Source of the DNA: Pseudomonadota bacterium
Lineage (GTDB): Bacteria; Pseudomonadota; Alphaproteobacteria; Rhizobiales; Phreatobacteraceae
Length of the DNA stretch: 64,000 nt
Assembly (NCBI GenBank): GCA_020161695.1
Contig: JAIUOO010000022.1
Span: 26,381-90,380, forward strand
Direction: 5' to 3'
Shown here: one piece after another, positions 9,022-19,879 of the stretch
Numbering within the stretch: position 1 is the first letter of the stretch
Layout of the letters: each line of letters begins with the position of its first letter
The notes under the pieces: generated by a model
What the model saw: only the letters and a program-made list of their open reading frames with translations
Told to the model about the DNA's origin: nothing
Database searches by the model: none
Made by a program: the position numbers and the translations under genes

Positions 9022-9896
9022 CAGCTTTCGCGCTCACTGGTCCTGCGAGTCTTCGCCGCGCGATCGCGATCGCGAAGCCGAGCGCGCTGCCCGGCTTCGG
9101 CATCACCTTCGGCTTCGCGCTGGCCTATCTGTCGCTGATCGTGCTCATTCCGCTCAGCCTGCTCGTCTGGCGCGCGAGCGGCCTCGGCCTCGGTGGCCTC
9201 CTCGGCATCGCCACCCAGCCGCGGGTACGCGCGGCGCTGGAAACCAGCTTCTACCTCTCCTTCGCCGCCGCGGCGCTGAACGCCGTCTTCGGCCTCGTCA
9301 TCGCCTGGGTCCTGACCCGCTACACCTTTCCCGGCCGCGCGCTGATCGACGCCATGGTCGACCTGCCCTTCGCCCTGCCGACGGCGGTCGCCGGCATCGC
9401 GCTCGCCGCGCTCTATGCGCCGAACGGCTGGGTCGGCTTCTGGCTGGATGCGTGGTTCGGCCTGAAGGTCGCCTTCACCCCGCTCGGCATTTTCGTGGCA
9501 CTGACCTTCATCGGCCTGCCCTTCGTCGTGCGTACGGTGCAGCCGGTGATCGCGGAGCTGGATCGCGAGATCGAGGAGGCCTCCGCCACGCTGGGCGCGA
9601 GCCGCTTCCAGACCATCGCGCGGGTCATCCTGCCGACGCTGGTGCCTGCCATCCTGACAGGTTTTGCGCTCGCCTTCGCGCGGGCCGTCGGCGAATACGG
9701 CTCGGTGATCTTCATCGCCGGCAACATGCCCTTCGTCTCCGAGATCGCGCCGCTGCTCATCATCGTGCAGCTCGAGGAGTTCAACTATGCCGGCGCGACC
9801 GCCATCGCGACGATCATGCTGGCGCTGTCCTTCGCAACCCTGTTCGCCATCAACCTGACCCAGGCCTGGAGCCGGCGGAGGCTCGGTCATGGCTGA
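9018..9896 (+). CDS. cysT: Sulfate ABC transporter permease CysT
   Basis: Inner-membrane permease of 292 residues with about six transmembrane helices. The helical stretch starting near residue 30 (FGFALAYLSLIVLIPLSLLV) and the EAA loop EEASATLGASRFQTIARVIL, which docks onto CysA, identify an ABC permease. Position directly after sbp with a four-base overlap, and an eight-base overlap into cysW, show tight translational coupling and support the CysT (CysU) assignment. Confidence 0.94.
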   Translation: MTAFALTGPASLRRAIAIAKPSALPGFGITFGFALAYLSLIVLIPLSLLVWRASGLGLGGLLGIATQPRVRAALETSFYLSFAAAALNAVFGLVIAWVLTRYTFPGRALIDAMVDLPFALPTAVAGIALAALYAPNGWVGFWLDAWFGLKVAFTPLGIFVALTFIGLPFVVRTVQPVIAELDREIEEASATLGASRFQTIARVILPTLVPAILTGFALAFARAVGEYGSVIFIAGNMPFVSEIAPLLIIVQLEEFNYAGATAIATIMLALSFATLFAINLTQAWSRRRLGHG

Positions 9897-10764
9897 GGCC
9901 CGACACGCGTTTCAGGGGCATGGCTGGCGGCCGGTCGCGGCCGAGCGGCCTGCCATCCGCAGGGTGCTGACTGTGGTCGCTGTCGGCTTCGTCGCACTGT
10001 TCATCCTCCTGCCGCTCGCCGCCGTATTCGCCGAGGCGCTGCGCAAGGGCGTGCCGGCCTTCCTTGAGGCGTTCACCGACGAGGCGACGCTGGCGGCGGT
10101 GCAACTGACGCTGCTGGTGGCGGCCATTGCCGTGCCCGCCAACCTCGTCTTTGGCCTCGCCGCCGCCTGGGCCATCGCCAAGTTCGAATTTCCCGGCAAG
10201 AGCCTGCTGATCACGCTGATCGACCTGCCGTTTTCGGTCTCTCCGGTCGTCTCCGGCCTCGTCTTCGTCCTCCTGTTCGGCTCGCATGGCCTGTTCGGCG
10301 AATGGCTCCAGGCGAACGACGTCAAGATCATCTTCGCCGTGCCGGGCATCGTGCTCGCCACCATCTTCGTGACCTTCCCCTTCATCGCGCGCGAACTGAT
10401 CCCGCTGATGCAGGAACAGGGCACCAGCGAGGAGGAGGCGGCGCTCACCCTCGGCGCCTCGGGCCTCCGAACCTTCCTGACCGTCACCCTGCCGAACGTG
10501 AAATGGGCGCTGCTCTACGGCGTCCTGCTCTGCAATGCCCGTGCGATGGGCGAGTTCGGCGCGGTCGCCGTCGTCTCCGGGCACATCCGCGGCCTGACCA
10601 ACACAATGCCTCTCCACGTGGAGATCCTCTACAATGAGTACAATTTCGTTGGCGCCTTCGCCGTCGCTTCGCTTCTCGCCGGCCTCGCCCTCGTCACGCT
10701 TCTCGCCAAATCACTCCTCGAATGGCGATACGGCGACGAGCTTGCGGGCGCGCACCGGCATTGA
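9889..10764 (+). CDS. cysW: Sulfate ABC transporter permease CysW
   Basis: Second membrane subunit of the sulfate importer, 291 residues and about six helices. The EAA-type loop EEEAALTLGASGLRTFLTVT and the C-terminal segment ARAMGEFGAVAVVSGHIRG, which is very characteristic of CysW, are both present. It overlaps cysT by eight bases and cysA by about 23 bases if cysA uses the TTG start proposed here. Pairs with CysT and CysA at the inner membrane. Confidence 0.95.
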   Translation: MAEARHAFQGHGWRPVAAERPAIRRVLTVVAVGFVALFILLPLAAVFAEALRKGVPAFLEAFTDEATLAAVQLTLLVAAIAVPANLVFGLAAAWAIAKFEFPGKSLLITLIDLPFSVSPVVSGLVFVLLFGSHGLFGEWLQANDVKIIFAVPGIVLATIFVTFPFIARELIPLMQEQGTSEEEAALTLGASGLRTFLTVTLPNVKWALLYGVLLCNARAMGEFGAVAVVSGHIRGLTNTMPLHVEILYNEYNFVGAFAVASLLAGLALVTLLAKSLLEWRYGDELAGAHRH

Positions 10765-11815
10765 GGCGGCGCCGGCGGCCATCCACGTCGAGGCCATCAC
10801 CAAGGCCTTCGGCGCGACGGCTGCGCTCGACGGCATCGACCTCGACATTCGCGGTGGCGAACTGCTGGCGCTGCTCGGCCCCTCGGGTTCCGGCAAGACG
10901 ACCCTGCTGCGCGTCATTGCCGGCCTCGAGCCGATCACCTCGGGCCGGGTGCTGTTCGGCGACGAGGACGCGACGCGCCTGGCGGTCCAGCGCCGCCATG
11001 TCGGCTTCGTCTTCCAGCACTACGCGCTGTTCCGCCACATGACCGTGGCCGACAACATCGCCTATGGCCTCGCCGTCCGCCCGCGCTCTGAGCGTCCCTC
11101 GCGCACGGACATCCGCCGGCGCGTGTCGGAGCTTCTCGACCTCGTGCGCCTGCCGGGACTGGAGAAGCGCTATCCCGGCCAGCTCTCGGGTGGCCAGCGC
11201 CAGCGCGTGGCGCTCGCCCGCGCGCTCGCGGTCGACCCCAAGGTTCTGCTGCTCGACGAGCCCTTCGGCGCGCTGGACGCGCAGGTGCGCCGCGACCTCC
11301 GCCGCTGGCTGCGCGAGATCCATGAGCGCACCGGCCACACCACCATCTTCGTCACGCACGATCAGGACGAGGCGCTGGAGCTTGCCGACCGCGTCGCGGT
11401 GCTGAGCCGGGGGCGCATCGAGCAGGTCGGCACGCCCGATGAAATCTACGACCGCCCGTCGAGCGCCTTCGTCGCCGGCTTCGTCGGCCAGCCGACGCGT
11501 CTCGATGTCGTGGTGGTCGACGGCAAGGTCCGTCTCGGCGATGTCACGCTGTCTGCTGCCGCGCCAGCCGTTCCGGCCGGTCCCGCCGCGCTGTTCGTGC
11601 GCCCGGCCGATATCGATCTGGAAGCGGCCAGCGGGCCGCGCATCGCGGCGACCGTCGCTGGCGTCCGCCGCGCCGGCGCCGTCCGCCGCATCGAGCTGCG
11701 GGTCGCGGATGGGCATCCGCCCGTCGAGGCCGAGATCGCGCCCGGCCGTGCCATCGCCCGCGGCGATGCCGTCAATTTCACCCTCAAGGCCCTGCGCCTG
11801 TTTCCGTCGCATTGA
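10742..11815 (+). CDS. cysA: Sulfate ABC transporter ATPase CysA
   Basis: ATP-hydrolysing subunit of the sulfate importer. Walker A GPSGSGKT lies near residue 46, the signature LSGGQRQRVALARAL follows, then Walker B LLLDEPFGALD near residue 169, and a C-terminal TOBE-like regulatory domain. The start is uncertain: no ATG lies near the expected N-terminus, so I propose TTG at 10742 (357 residues, family length). An in-frame ATG at 10634 would overlap cysW by 131 bases and add 36 unlikely residues. Ten bases separate it from cysG. Confidence 0.93.
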   Translation: MRARTGIEAAPAAIHVEAITKAFGATAALDGIDLDIRGGELLALLGPSGSGKTTLLRVIAGLEPITSGRVLFGDEDATRLAVQRRHVGFVFQHYALFRHMTVADNIAYGLAVRPRSERPSRTDIRRRVSELLDLVRLPGLEKRYPGQLSGGQRQRVALARALAVDPKVLLLDEPFGALDAQVRRDLRRWLREIHERTGHTTIFVTHDQDEALELADRVAVLSRGRIEQVGTPDEIYDRPSSAFVAGFVGQPTRLDVVVVDGKVRLGDVTLSAAAPAVPAGPAALFVRPADIDLEAASGPRIAATVAGVRRAGAVRRIELRVADGHPPVEAEIAPGRAIARGDAVNFTLKALRLFPSH

Positions 11816-11825
11816 GGAGCCATCG

Positions 11826-13241
11826 GTGTCGCGCTTCAGGTTCTTCCCCGTCTCCTACGACGTCGCCGGCCGTCGCGTCGTCGTCGCCGGCAACGGCGAA
11901 CAGGCGTTGCAGAAGCTTCGCCTGCTGGTCCGCACCGAGGCCGATCTGATGCTATGCGCGCAGGCACCCTCGGCCGACCTCGCGGATTTTGCGACGGTGA
12001 ACGGCGTGACGCTCGTTGTCGCCGAGCCCGATGCAGACTTGCTGGCCGGTGCGGCTCTTCTCTTCGTCGCCATGGGCGATGAAGCCAACGATGCGCGCAT
12101 CGCGGCTGTCGGCCGTGCCGCCGGCGTGCTGGTCAATGTCGTCGACCGGCCGCATCTCTCCGACTTCGCCGTTCCCGCCATTGTCGATCGCGCGCCCGTC
12201 TCCATCGCCATCGCCACCGATGGCCATGCGCCCGTCCTCGCCCAGAAGGTACGTGCGCTGATCGAAGCGTTGCTGCCACCCGCCTTCGGTCGCCTCGGCC
12301 AGCTCGCGGCCTGCATCCGCGGCGGCGTCAACGACCGGCTGGCTGAGGGCGCGCCGCGCCGTCGCTTCTGGACGCACCTGTTCGAGGGCCGTGCCGCCGA
12401 TGCCGCGCTCGCCGGCGAACTCGACCGCGCCGAGATCATTGCGCGCAAGGCGCTCGATGTGGCCGAAGGCGAGACCGTCGAGGGCAGGGTGTTCCTGGTC
12501 GGCGCGGGCCCCGGCGCCGAGGATCTGCTGACGCTCCGCGCCCAGCGCCTGCTCCAGACCGCCGACGTCATCGTCCATGACGCACTGGTGCCCGAAGCCG
12601 TCATCGCCATGGGCCGCCGCGACGCGCATCGCATTTCCGTCGGCAAGCGCAAGGGCCGCCATTCGGTGATGCAGGGCGAGATCGACGCGCTGCTGGTGCG
12701 CCTTGCGCGCGAGGGCCGCCGCGTCGTTCGCCTCAAGGCCGGCGACCCCATGGTCTATGGCCGCGCGGGCGAGGAGATCGCGGCCCTTCGCGCCGCCGGC
12801 GTGCCCTACGAGATTGTCCCCGGCATCACCGCCTCGCTGGCCGCCGCCGCCGATGCCGCTGTGCCGCTGACCCTGCGCGGCGTCTCACAGCATCTGATCC
12901 TCGCGACGGGCCACGGAGCCGACGGCGCGGAGCCGGAGGGCTGGGAGCATCTCGCGGCGGCAGGCAGCACCGTCGCGCTCTACATGGGCAAGTCGGTGGC
13001 CGAGCGGATCGTCGCCCGCCTCGTCGGCGCCGGCCTCCCGCTCCCGACCCCGGTCCTCGCGGTCGAGAATGCCGGCCGGGCCAGCCGCCGCCTGTTCGCG
13101 GGAACGCTGGGCGAGCTCCGGAGCCTTGCCGCCCGCGACGACCTTTCCGGCCCGGTCCTCATCCTGATCGGCGAGGCGATCGCCCATGGCGACATCGCTT
13201 CCGCCGAACCCTTCGCTCTGCCGCTGGCAGAAGCGGCCTAA
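11826..13241 (+). CDS. cysG: Siroheme synthase CysG (dehydrogenase/chelatase plus uroporphyrinogen-III methyltransferase)
   Basis: Makes siroheme, the cofactor of the sulfite reductase encoded two genes downstream. Residues 1 to about 210 form the precorrin-2 dehydrogenase/sirohydrochlorin ferrochelatase half (Rossmann segment VVVAGNGEQALQKL); residues from about 221 form the methyltransferase half, opening VFLVGAGPGAEDLLTLRAQ and containing VIVHDALV and RLKAGDPMVYGRAGEE. Start is GTG at 11826, preceded by GAGGAGCC. Length 471 residues is normal for the fused form. The glycine motif is GNGEQA rather than the common GGG form, so the dehydrogenase half deserves a check. Confidence 0.94.
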   Translation: MSRFRFFPVSYDVAGRRVVVAGNGEQALQKLRLLVRTEADLMLCAQAPSADLADFATVNGVTLVVAEPDADLLAGAALLFVAMGDEANDARIAAVGRAAGVLVNVVDRPHLSDFAVPAIVDRAPVSIAIATDGHAPVLAQKVRALIEALLPPAFGRLGQLAACIRGGVNDRLAEGAPRRRFWTHLFEGRAADAALAGELDRAEIIARKALDVAEGETVEGRVFLVGAGPGAEDLLTLRAQRLLQTADVIVHDALVPEAVIAMGRRDAHRISVGKRKGRHSVMQGEIDALLVRLAREGRRVVRLKAGDPMVYGRAGEEIAALRAAGVPYEIVPGITASLAAAADAAVPLTLRGVSQHLILATGHGADGAEPEGWEHLAAAGSTVALYMGKSVAERIVARLVGAGLPLPTPVLAVENAGRASRRLFAGTLGELRSLAARDDLSGPVLILIGEAIAHGDIASAEPFALPLAEAA

Positions 13242-13252
13242 GGAGACGCTCG

Positions 13253-13588
13253 ATGTCCGCCAATCCCCAGCAGGCGCGCAAGGCCAAGGTCTTCAGGCCG
13301 GTCGTCGCCACATCCAACGACCTCGCCACCGGCGCGGTGGTCTTCCGCCACGGCGACGGCACGTGGTCCATCGATATCGGTCGAGCCGAGATCGCCGAGA
13401 CCCCGGAAGACGGCGATCGCCTCCTCGCGAGAGCGAACGCGGACCAGGACGCCTGCCTCATCGTCGAGCCGGCGCTGATCGAGATCATCCGCGAGGGTGG
13501 CTTCGTGCGGCCCGTCTCGCTGCGCGAACTGATCCGCGCGACCGGCCCCACCGTGCCGCTGCCGCCCGAAGCTTACGCCCACCTCTGA
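13253..13588 (+). CDS. DUF2849 protein of the sulfite reduction locus
   Basis: Small 111-residue protein, starting MSANPQQARKAKVFRPVVAT and containing a region rich in acidic residues. I recognise it as the DUF2849 family, regularly found between cysG and cysI in Alphaproteobacteria. It sits 11 bases after cysG and 14 bases before cysI, so it is translated from the same message. Function unknown; context suggests help in siroheme loading or sulfite reductase assembly, but that is inference. No membrane segments or cysteine motif beyond a single Cys. Confidence 0.82.
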   Translation: MSANPQQARKAKVFRPVVATSNDLATGAVVFRHGDGTWSIDIGRAEIAETPEDGDRLLARANADQDACLIVEPALIEIIREGGFVRPVSLRELIRATGPTVPLPPEAYAHL

Positions 13589-13602
13589 AGGTCATTCTGT
13601 CC

Positions 13603-15247
<1,645 letters not shown>

Positions 15248-15261
<14 letters not shown>

Positions 15262-15997
15262 CCTGACCCGCGCCCGACCTGCGCCGCTCGCCGCGCTGTC
15301 GGCCGAGGCGGCGGAACTGGAACGCCTGCACGGCTCACGCGAGGCGGCCGCGCTTGTGGAACTGGCGTTGGGCAGCCTGTTCGCGGGCCGCATCGCGCTG
15401 GTCTCGTCCTTCGGCGCGGAATCGGCCGTGCTGCTGCACATGGCGGCCGAGGCCGACCGCCATGTTCCCGTGATCTTCGTCGATACCGGCCGCCATTTCC
15501 GCGAGACGCTCGGCTATCGCGACGCGCTCGTCACCCGCCTTGGGCTGACCGACGTCCGCGCCGGCGGCCCCTCCGCCGACGAGGCCAGGGCGCGCGACCC
15601 CTGGCTGGCACTGGCCGAGCAGGACCCGGATGCCTGCTGTGGCTTCCGCAAGGTCGCGCCGCTGGCCCGCGCGCTCGAGCCTTTCGCGGCGTGGATGTCG
15701 GGCCGCAAGCGCTTTCAGGCCGAGACGCGGAGCGGCCTCAAGGTCTTCGAGGCCGAGGGCACGCAGATCAAGGTCAATCCGCTCGCGGGCTGGGGCGCGG
15801 CCGAAATCGCCGCCTATGCCGAGGCTCACGACCTGCCGCCCCATCCGCTGGTGGCAGAAGGCTATCCGTCCATCGGTTGCGCGCCCTGCACCTCGCGCGT
15901 CGCGGCTGGCGAGGACGCTCGCGCCGGACGCTGGCGCGGCACGAGCAAGACCGAATGCGGCATCCATCGGCCGGTGGCCGCAACGGCAGGACTTTGA
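15248..15997 (+). CDS. cysH: Assimilatory adenylyl-sulfate (APS) reductase
   Basis: Reduces activated sulfate to sulfite. Two cysteine pairs that hold a [4Fe-4S] cluster, Cys130-Cys131 and Cys211/Cys214 (GCAPC), mark it as APS-using rather than PAPS-using; the catalytic cysteine is in KTECGIH (Cys237). The PP-loop-like pattern VSSFGAESAVLLH is near the N-terminus. I chose the ATG at 15248, overlapping cysI by 14 bases, because homologues begin near here; an earlier in-frame start at 15203 is less likely. Length 249 residues. Downstream DUF934 follows after two bases. Confidence 0.93.
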
Positions 15998-15999
15998 CC

Positions 16000-16533
16000 A
16001 TGGCACTCTTCCGGCACGGCGTTCGCGTCGCCGACGACTGGACCTTTCCCGCCGAGGGCGAGGCGTTCCCCGACAGCGGCCCCGTGGCGCTGCCCAGGGC
16101 GCGGCTGATCGCCGAATGGACGGCGCTGGAGGCGCGCAACGCTCCGCTCGGCGTCGTCATCGCCTCTGGCGAGAAGCTCGATGGGCTAGAGGCCATCCTG
16201 CCGCGCCTGTCGCTCGTGAAACTGGTCATCCCGCGCTATGCCGATGGCCGCCTCTATTCCATCGCCCGGCTGCTGCGCGACCGCTATTCATTTGCCGGCG
16301 AAATACGAGCGTCGGGCGATGTGCTGCGCGACCAGGTTGCGCTGCTCGTCCGCGCCGGCGTCGACACGTTCGACGTCGCTCACGAGGGCACGGCCCGCGC
16401 CATCGAGACGGGCGGCATCGTCGCCGTCACGCACCACTACCAGCCGGCGTCGAATGACGCGGCCGAGGCTCACGCCGCACCCGGCGCGCGCCCCTGGCTG
16501 CGCCGCACGCCGGTCCCGTTCCCGCTCGCCTGA
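16000..16533 (+). CDS. DUF934 protein (CysX-like, sulfite reduction locus)
   Basis: 177-residue protein of the DUF934 family, which accompanies cysH and cysI in many Alphaproteobacteria. Visible family features are the N-terminal segment MALFRHGVRVADDWTF and a C-terminal HHYQPASNDAAEAHA followed by a basic proline-rich tail. Starts two bases after the cysH stop, so translation is probably coupled. Biochemical function is not established to my knowledge; a role as an electron-transfer or assembly partner for CysI is only suggested by context. Confidence 0.85.
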   Translation: MALFRHGVRVADDWTFPAEGEAFPDSGPVALPRARLIAEWTALEARNAPLGVVIASGEKLDGLEAILPRLSLVKLVIPRYADGRLYSIARLLRDRYSFAGEIRASGDVLRDQVALLVRAGVDTFDVAHEGTARAIETGGIVAVTHHYQPASNDAAEAHAAPGARPWLRRTPVPFPLA

Positions 16534-16554
16534 GGCATATCGGAGTATCCCGTC

Positions 16555-17517
16555 GTGACTGCTTCCGCCGCCCGTGCCCTGGGCGCTGACACCTTCTCAT
16601 CCGGCGAGGCCCGCCGGCCGCTCTCGCCGCACCTCCAGCGCCTCGAGGACGAGGCCATCTTCATCATGCGCGAGGTAGTGGCCGAGTTCCGCAACCCGGT
16701 GATGCTCTATTCGGTGGGCAAGGATTCCAGCGTGATGCTGCACATCGCGCGCAAGGCGTTCTATCCCGCGCCGCCACCCTTTCCGTTCCTGCACATCGCC
16801 TCCGGCTGGGACTTTCGCGCGCTGATCGACCACCGTGACCGGATGGCCGGCGAATATGGGCTGAACGTCCTCGTCCACAGCAACGCGGCGGCTGCGGCGG
16901 CGGGGGTCAATCCCTTCGACACCGAGACCGGCGAGTATTCCCGTCAGATGCTCACCGAGACGCTGAAAACGGCGCTCGACCAGCACGGCTTCGATGCGGC
17001 CTTCGGCGGCGGGCGCCGCGACGAGGAGAAGGCGCGCGCCAAGGAGCGCATCTTCTCGCACCGCTCGTCGGGTCATGTCTGGGACCCGCGCAACCAGCGC
17101 CCGGAACTCTGGCGGCTCTACAACACCCGCCTCGCCCCCGGCGACACGATGCGCGTCTTCCCGCTGTCCAACTGGACCGAGCTGGATGTGTGGGACTACA
17201 TCCGCGCCGAGGCCATCCCGATCGTGCCGATCTATCTCGCCGCCGAGCAGAAGGTGGTCGAACGCGGCGGCGCGCTGATCATGGTCGATGACGAGCGCAT
17301 GCGTTTTCTCCCCGGCGAGGCGGTGATCACGAAGCGCGTCCGCTTCCGCACGCTCGGCTGCTGGCCGCTCACCGGCGCCCTGGAATCCGAGGCCGCCACC
17401 GTCGAGGACATCATCGCGGAGATCGTCGCCTCGCGCTCGTCGGAGCGGCAGGGTCGGCTCGTGGACGGCGCACTGCAGGCCTCGATGGAGCGCAAGAAGC
17501 GTGAAGGGTATTTCTGA
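16555..17517 (+). CDS. cysD: Sulfate adenylyltransferase subunit 2 (CysD)
   Basis: Catalytic small subunit of ATP sulfurylase, making APS from ATP and sulfate with CysN. The PP-loop is seen as LYSVGKDSSVMLHIARKAF around residue 50, and GGGRRDEEKARAKER is the conserved nucleotide-site region. The start is GTG at 16555; the protein is 320 residues, with a slightly extended N-terminus before SPHLQRLEDEAIFIMREV. It ends GRLVDGALQASMERKKREG as in the family. One base separates its stop from the preferred cysNC start. Confidence 0.95.
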   Translation: MTASAARALGADTFSSGEARRPLSPHLQRLEDEAIFIMREVVAEFRNPVMLYSVGKDSSVMLHIARKAFYPAPPPFPFLHIASGWDFRALIDHRDRMAGEYGLNVLVHSNAAAAAAGVNPFDTETGEYSRQMLTETLKTALDQHGFDAAFGGGRRDEEKARAKERIFSHRSSGHVWDPRNQRPELWRLYNTRLAPGDTMRVFPLSNWTELDVWDYIRAEAIPIVPIYLAAEQKVVERGGALIMVDDERMRFLPGEAVITKRVRFRTLGCWPLTGALESEAATVEDIIAEIVASRSSERQGRLVDGALQASMERKKREGYF

Positions 17518-17518
17518 A

Positions 17519-19456
17519 ATGACCGTCTCGCTCGCCACCCGGCCGCTCGGCCTCGATCCCGCCAATGACCTGCTTCCGGTCCGCGACCGCGGCGCGCTGC
17601 GCTTCATCACCTGCGGCTCGGTCGATGACGGAAAGTCGACGCTGATCGGCCGCCTGCTCCACGATTCCATCGGCCTGCTCGAGGATCAGGTCGCGGGGCT
17701 GGCATCGGATTCGCGCCGCTTCGGCACCACCGGCGAGGATCTCGATCTCGCCTTGCTGCTCGACGGGCTGGAGGCCGAGCGCGAGCAGGGCATCACCATC
17801 GATGTCGCCTACCGCTTCTTCTCGACCGCCCGCCGCGCCTTCATCGTCGCGGACACGCCGGGCCACGCGCAATATACGCGCAACATGGCGACGGGTGCCT
17901 CCACTGCCGAGCTCGCCATCCTGCTGGTCGATGCGCGCAAGGGGCTCCTGGAACAGACCCGCCGCCATGCCGCCATCGTCTCGCTGCTCGGCATCCGCCA
18001 CGTCGTGCTGGCGGTGAACAAGATCGACCTCGTGGACTTCTCGCAGGACGTCTTTGAGGCAATCGTCGCGGACTTCCATGCCTTCGCCGCGCCTCTGGGC
18101 TTCCGCTCGGTGGTCGCCGTGCCGGTCTCGGCGCGGTTCGGCGACAATGTCACGATCCGCAGCCGCAATACGCCCTGGTACGAGGGGCCGACGCTGATCC
18201 GTCACCTCGAACAGGTTCAGACGACGGACGATGACGTCGCCGCGCCGTTCCGCATGGCAGTACAGTGGGTCAATCGCGCGAGCCTCGATTTCCGCGGCTT
18301 CGCCGGCACGATCGCGTCGGGCCGCGTCGCCGTCGGCGATCCCGTCGTGGTCGCGGCTTCGGGGCGCGGCTCGCGCGTCAGGCGCATCGTTACGCAGGAC
18401 GGCGATCTGGCCATTGCCGAGGCGGGACGCGCCGTCACCCTCACTCTCTGGGACGAGGTCGATGTTTCGCGCGGCGACCTCCTCGCCGACCCTCGTCATC
18501 GCCCGGAGACCGCGCGCCGCCTTGCCGCCGACCTCGTCTGGATGGACGAGAAGGCTGGCCGCGCCGGCGACCGCTATCTCCTGAAGATCGGCAGCGCTAC
18601 CGTGCCCGCCACCGTCACGCGCCTCGTGGACCGGCTGGATGTTGCGAGCCTTGCCCGGATGCCTGCCCCGGACGGGTTCGCGCTGAACGCCATCGGCCGG
18701 GTGGAGATCGAGACGGCAACCCGTATCGCCTTCGACCCCTATGCGGACAACCGCGAGACCGGCGGCTTCATCCTCGTCGATCGCGCAACGCATCTGACGG
18801 TGGCCGCCGGCATGATCGTCGAGAGCCTCGACCGCGCCCGCGAGGTCCATCGTCATCCGACCGATGTGACGCCCGCCGTGCGCGCCGGGCTGAAGGGGCA
18901 GGCGCCGCTGGTCGTCTGGCTCACCGGGCTGCCGGGCTCGGGCAAGTCGACCATCGCCAATCTGGTCGAGCGCCGGCTCGTGGCGCTTGGCCGTCACACG
19001 ACGCTTCTCGACGGCGACAATCTCCGTCAGGGGCTGAACGCCGATCTCGGCTTCGACGCTTCGGCGCGCTCCGAGAATGTCCGGCGCGTCGGCGAAGTGG
19101 CGAAGCTGATGACCGAAGCAGGATTGATCGTGCTCGTGGCGCTGGTCTCGCCGTTCCGCGCCGATCGCGACCGGGTGGCGGCGCAGTTCGACGACGGGCG
19201 GTTCCTGGAGGTCTTCGTCGATGCCTCGCCGGATACCTGCCGCGAGCGCGATCCGAAGGGGCTCTATGCCCGCGCCGAGGCCGGCCGCATCGCCCATTTC
19301 ACCGGCCGCGACCAGACCTACGAGCCGCCCCTCGACCCGGCTCTGGTCCTGCGCTCGGATGCGGTTACGGCCGAGGATGCGGCGGAGCAGGTGGTGGAGC
19401 TGATTCTCGCGCGTTCGGAGGAAGCGCTGACCTCGCTGGACGCCTCGCAGCTGTAG
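17519..19456 (+). CDS. cysNC: Bifunctional sulfate adenylyltransferase subunit 1 / APS kinase
   Basis: Fusion of the regulatory GTPase of ATP sulfurylase with APS kinase, 645 residues. The N-terminal EF-Tu-like GTPase has GSVDDGKST (33-41), DTPGH and NKID; the C-terminal kinase begins near residue 460 with P-loop GLPGSGKST (470-478) and ends with the family region GLYARAEAGRIAHFTGRDQ. The ATG at 17519 is preferred over an upstream GTG at 17501 because GAAGGG lies at ribosome-site distance. PAPS made by the kinase is not the substrate of the APS-type CysH upstream, so it likely serves sulfotransferases. Last gene of the sulfate locus. Confidence 0.95.
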   Translation: MTVSLATRPLGLDPANDLLPVRDRGALRFITCGSVDDGKSTLIGRLLHDSIGLLEDQVAGLASDSRRFGTTGEDLDLALLLDGLEAEREQGITIDVAYRFFSTARRAFIVADTPGHAQYTRNMATGASTAELAILLVDARKGLLEQTRRHAAIVSLLGIRHVVLAVNKIDLVDFSQDVFEAIVADFHAFAAPLGFRSVVAVPVSARFGDNVTIRSRNTPWYEGPTLIRHLEQVQTTDDDVAAPFRMAVQWVNRASLDFRGFAGTIASGRVAVGDPVVVAASGRGSRVRRIVTQDGDLAIAEAGRAVTLTLWDEVDVSRGDLLADPRHRPETARRLAADLVWMDEKAGRAGDRYLLKIGSATVPATVTRLVDRLDVASLARMPAPDGFALNAIGRVEIETATRIAFDPYADNRETGGFILVDRATHLTVAAGMIVESLDRAREVHRHPTDVTPAVRAGLKGQAPLVVWLTGLPGSGKSTIANLVERRLVALGRHTTLLDGDNLRQGLNADLGFDASARSENVRRVGEVAKLMTEAGLIVLVALVSPFRADRDRVAAQFDDGRFLEVFVDASPDTCRERDPKGLYARAEAGRIAHFTGRDQTYEPPLDPALVLRSDAVTAEDAAEQVVELILARSEEALTSLDASQL

Positions 19457-19466
19457 GGGCGGCGCT

Positions 19467-19754
19467 CTAGGCGGCGGTGGCGTGAAGCCGCGCCGCACCG
19501 CCGAGGCGGCGGGATAGCGCTTCTTCCAGCGTCGCGATGTCGCCGGCTCCCGCCACGAGGTCCTCGGCTTGGGCTTTGGCGTCGAACAGGTCGAGCCGAT
19601 AGCTGCTGCCCTCCCGCATCAATGCGCCGGCGACCGCACCGTCCAGCGTCAGCGTCCAGAGCGCCAGATGGTCCGCCGGCGCGAAGGTGCGGCGGAGCGC
19701 GGCGAGCGCGCCCCTCAGGCCTGTTGCATGCGGTTCGGCCACGCTGACGGACAT
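19467..19754 (-). CDS. Small protein of unknown function
   Basis: A 95-residue reading frame facing cysNC tail to tail, ten bases away. I place the start at the ATG of MSVSVAEPHATGLRGALA, leaving out ten upstream residues that lack family-like composition. The protein is soluble-looking, rich in Ala and Leu, with an acidic middle (FDAKAQAEDLVAGAGDIATLEEAL). I do not recognise a family. Good codon-position composition and its fit in the gap between cysNC and the ABC transporter support it being a real gene, but evidence is modest. Confidence 0.5.
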   Translation of the reverse strand: MSVSVAEPHATGLRGALAALRRTFAPADHLALWTLTLDGAVAGALMREGSSYRLDLFDAKAQAEDLVAGAGDIATLEEALSRRLGGAARLHATAA

Positions 19755-19879
19755 GCCGCGCCTCCATCGAGGAAAACGCAGCAATTATAAGAGGATGGGT
19801 CATAAGCAGAAAGGGAAGGAGATTGCCTTTTGTGCCCGCAGGACAGCAATGGTTCTCTCCACGAAGGCTGCCGGCCGGC

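Noticed and set aside
10634..10741. ATG at 10634 as the cysA start
   Set aside because: It would overlap cysW by 131 bases and add a serine/proline-rich stretch not seen in CysA proteins. A TTG at 10742 fits better but is not proven.
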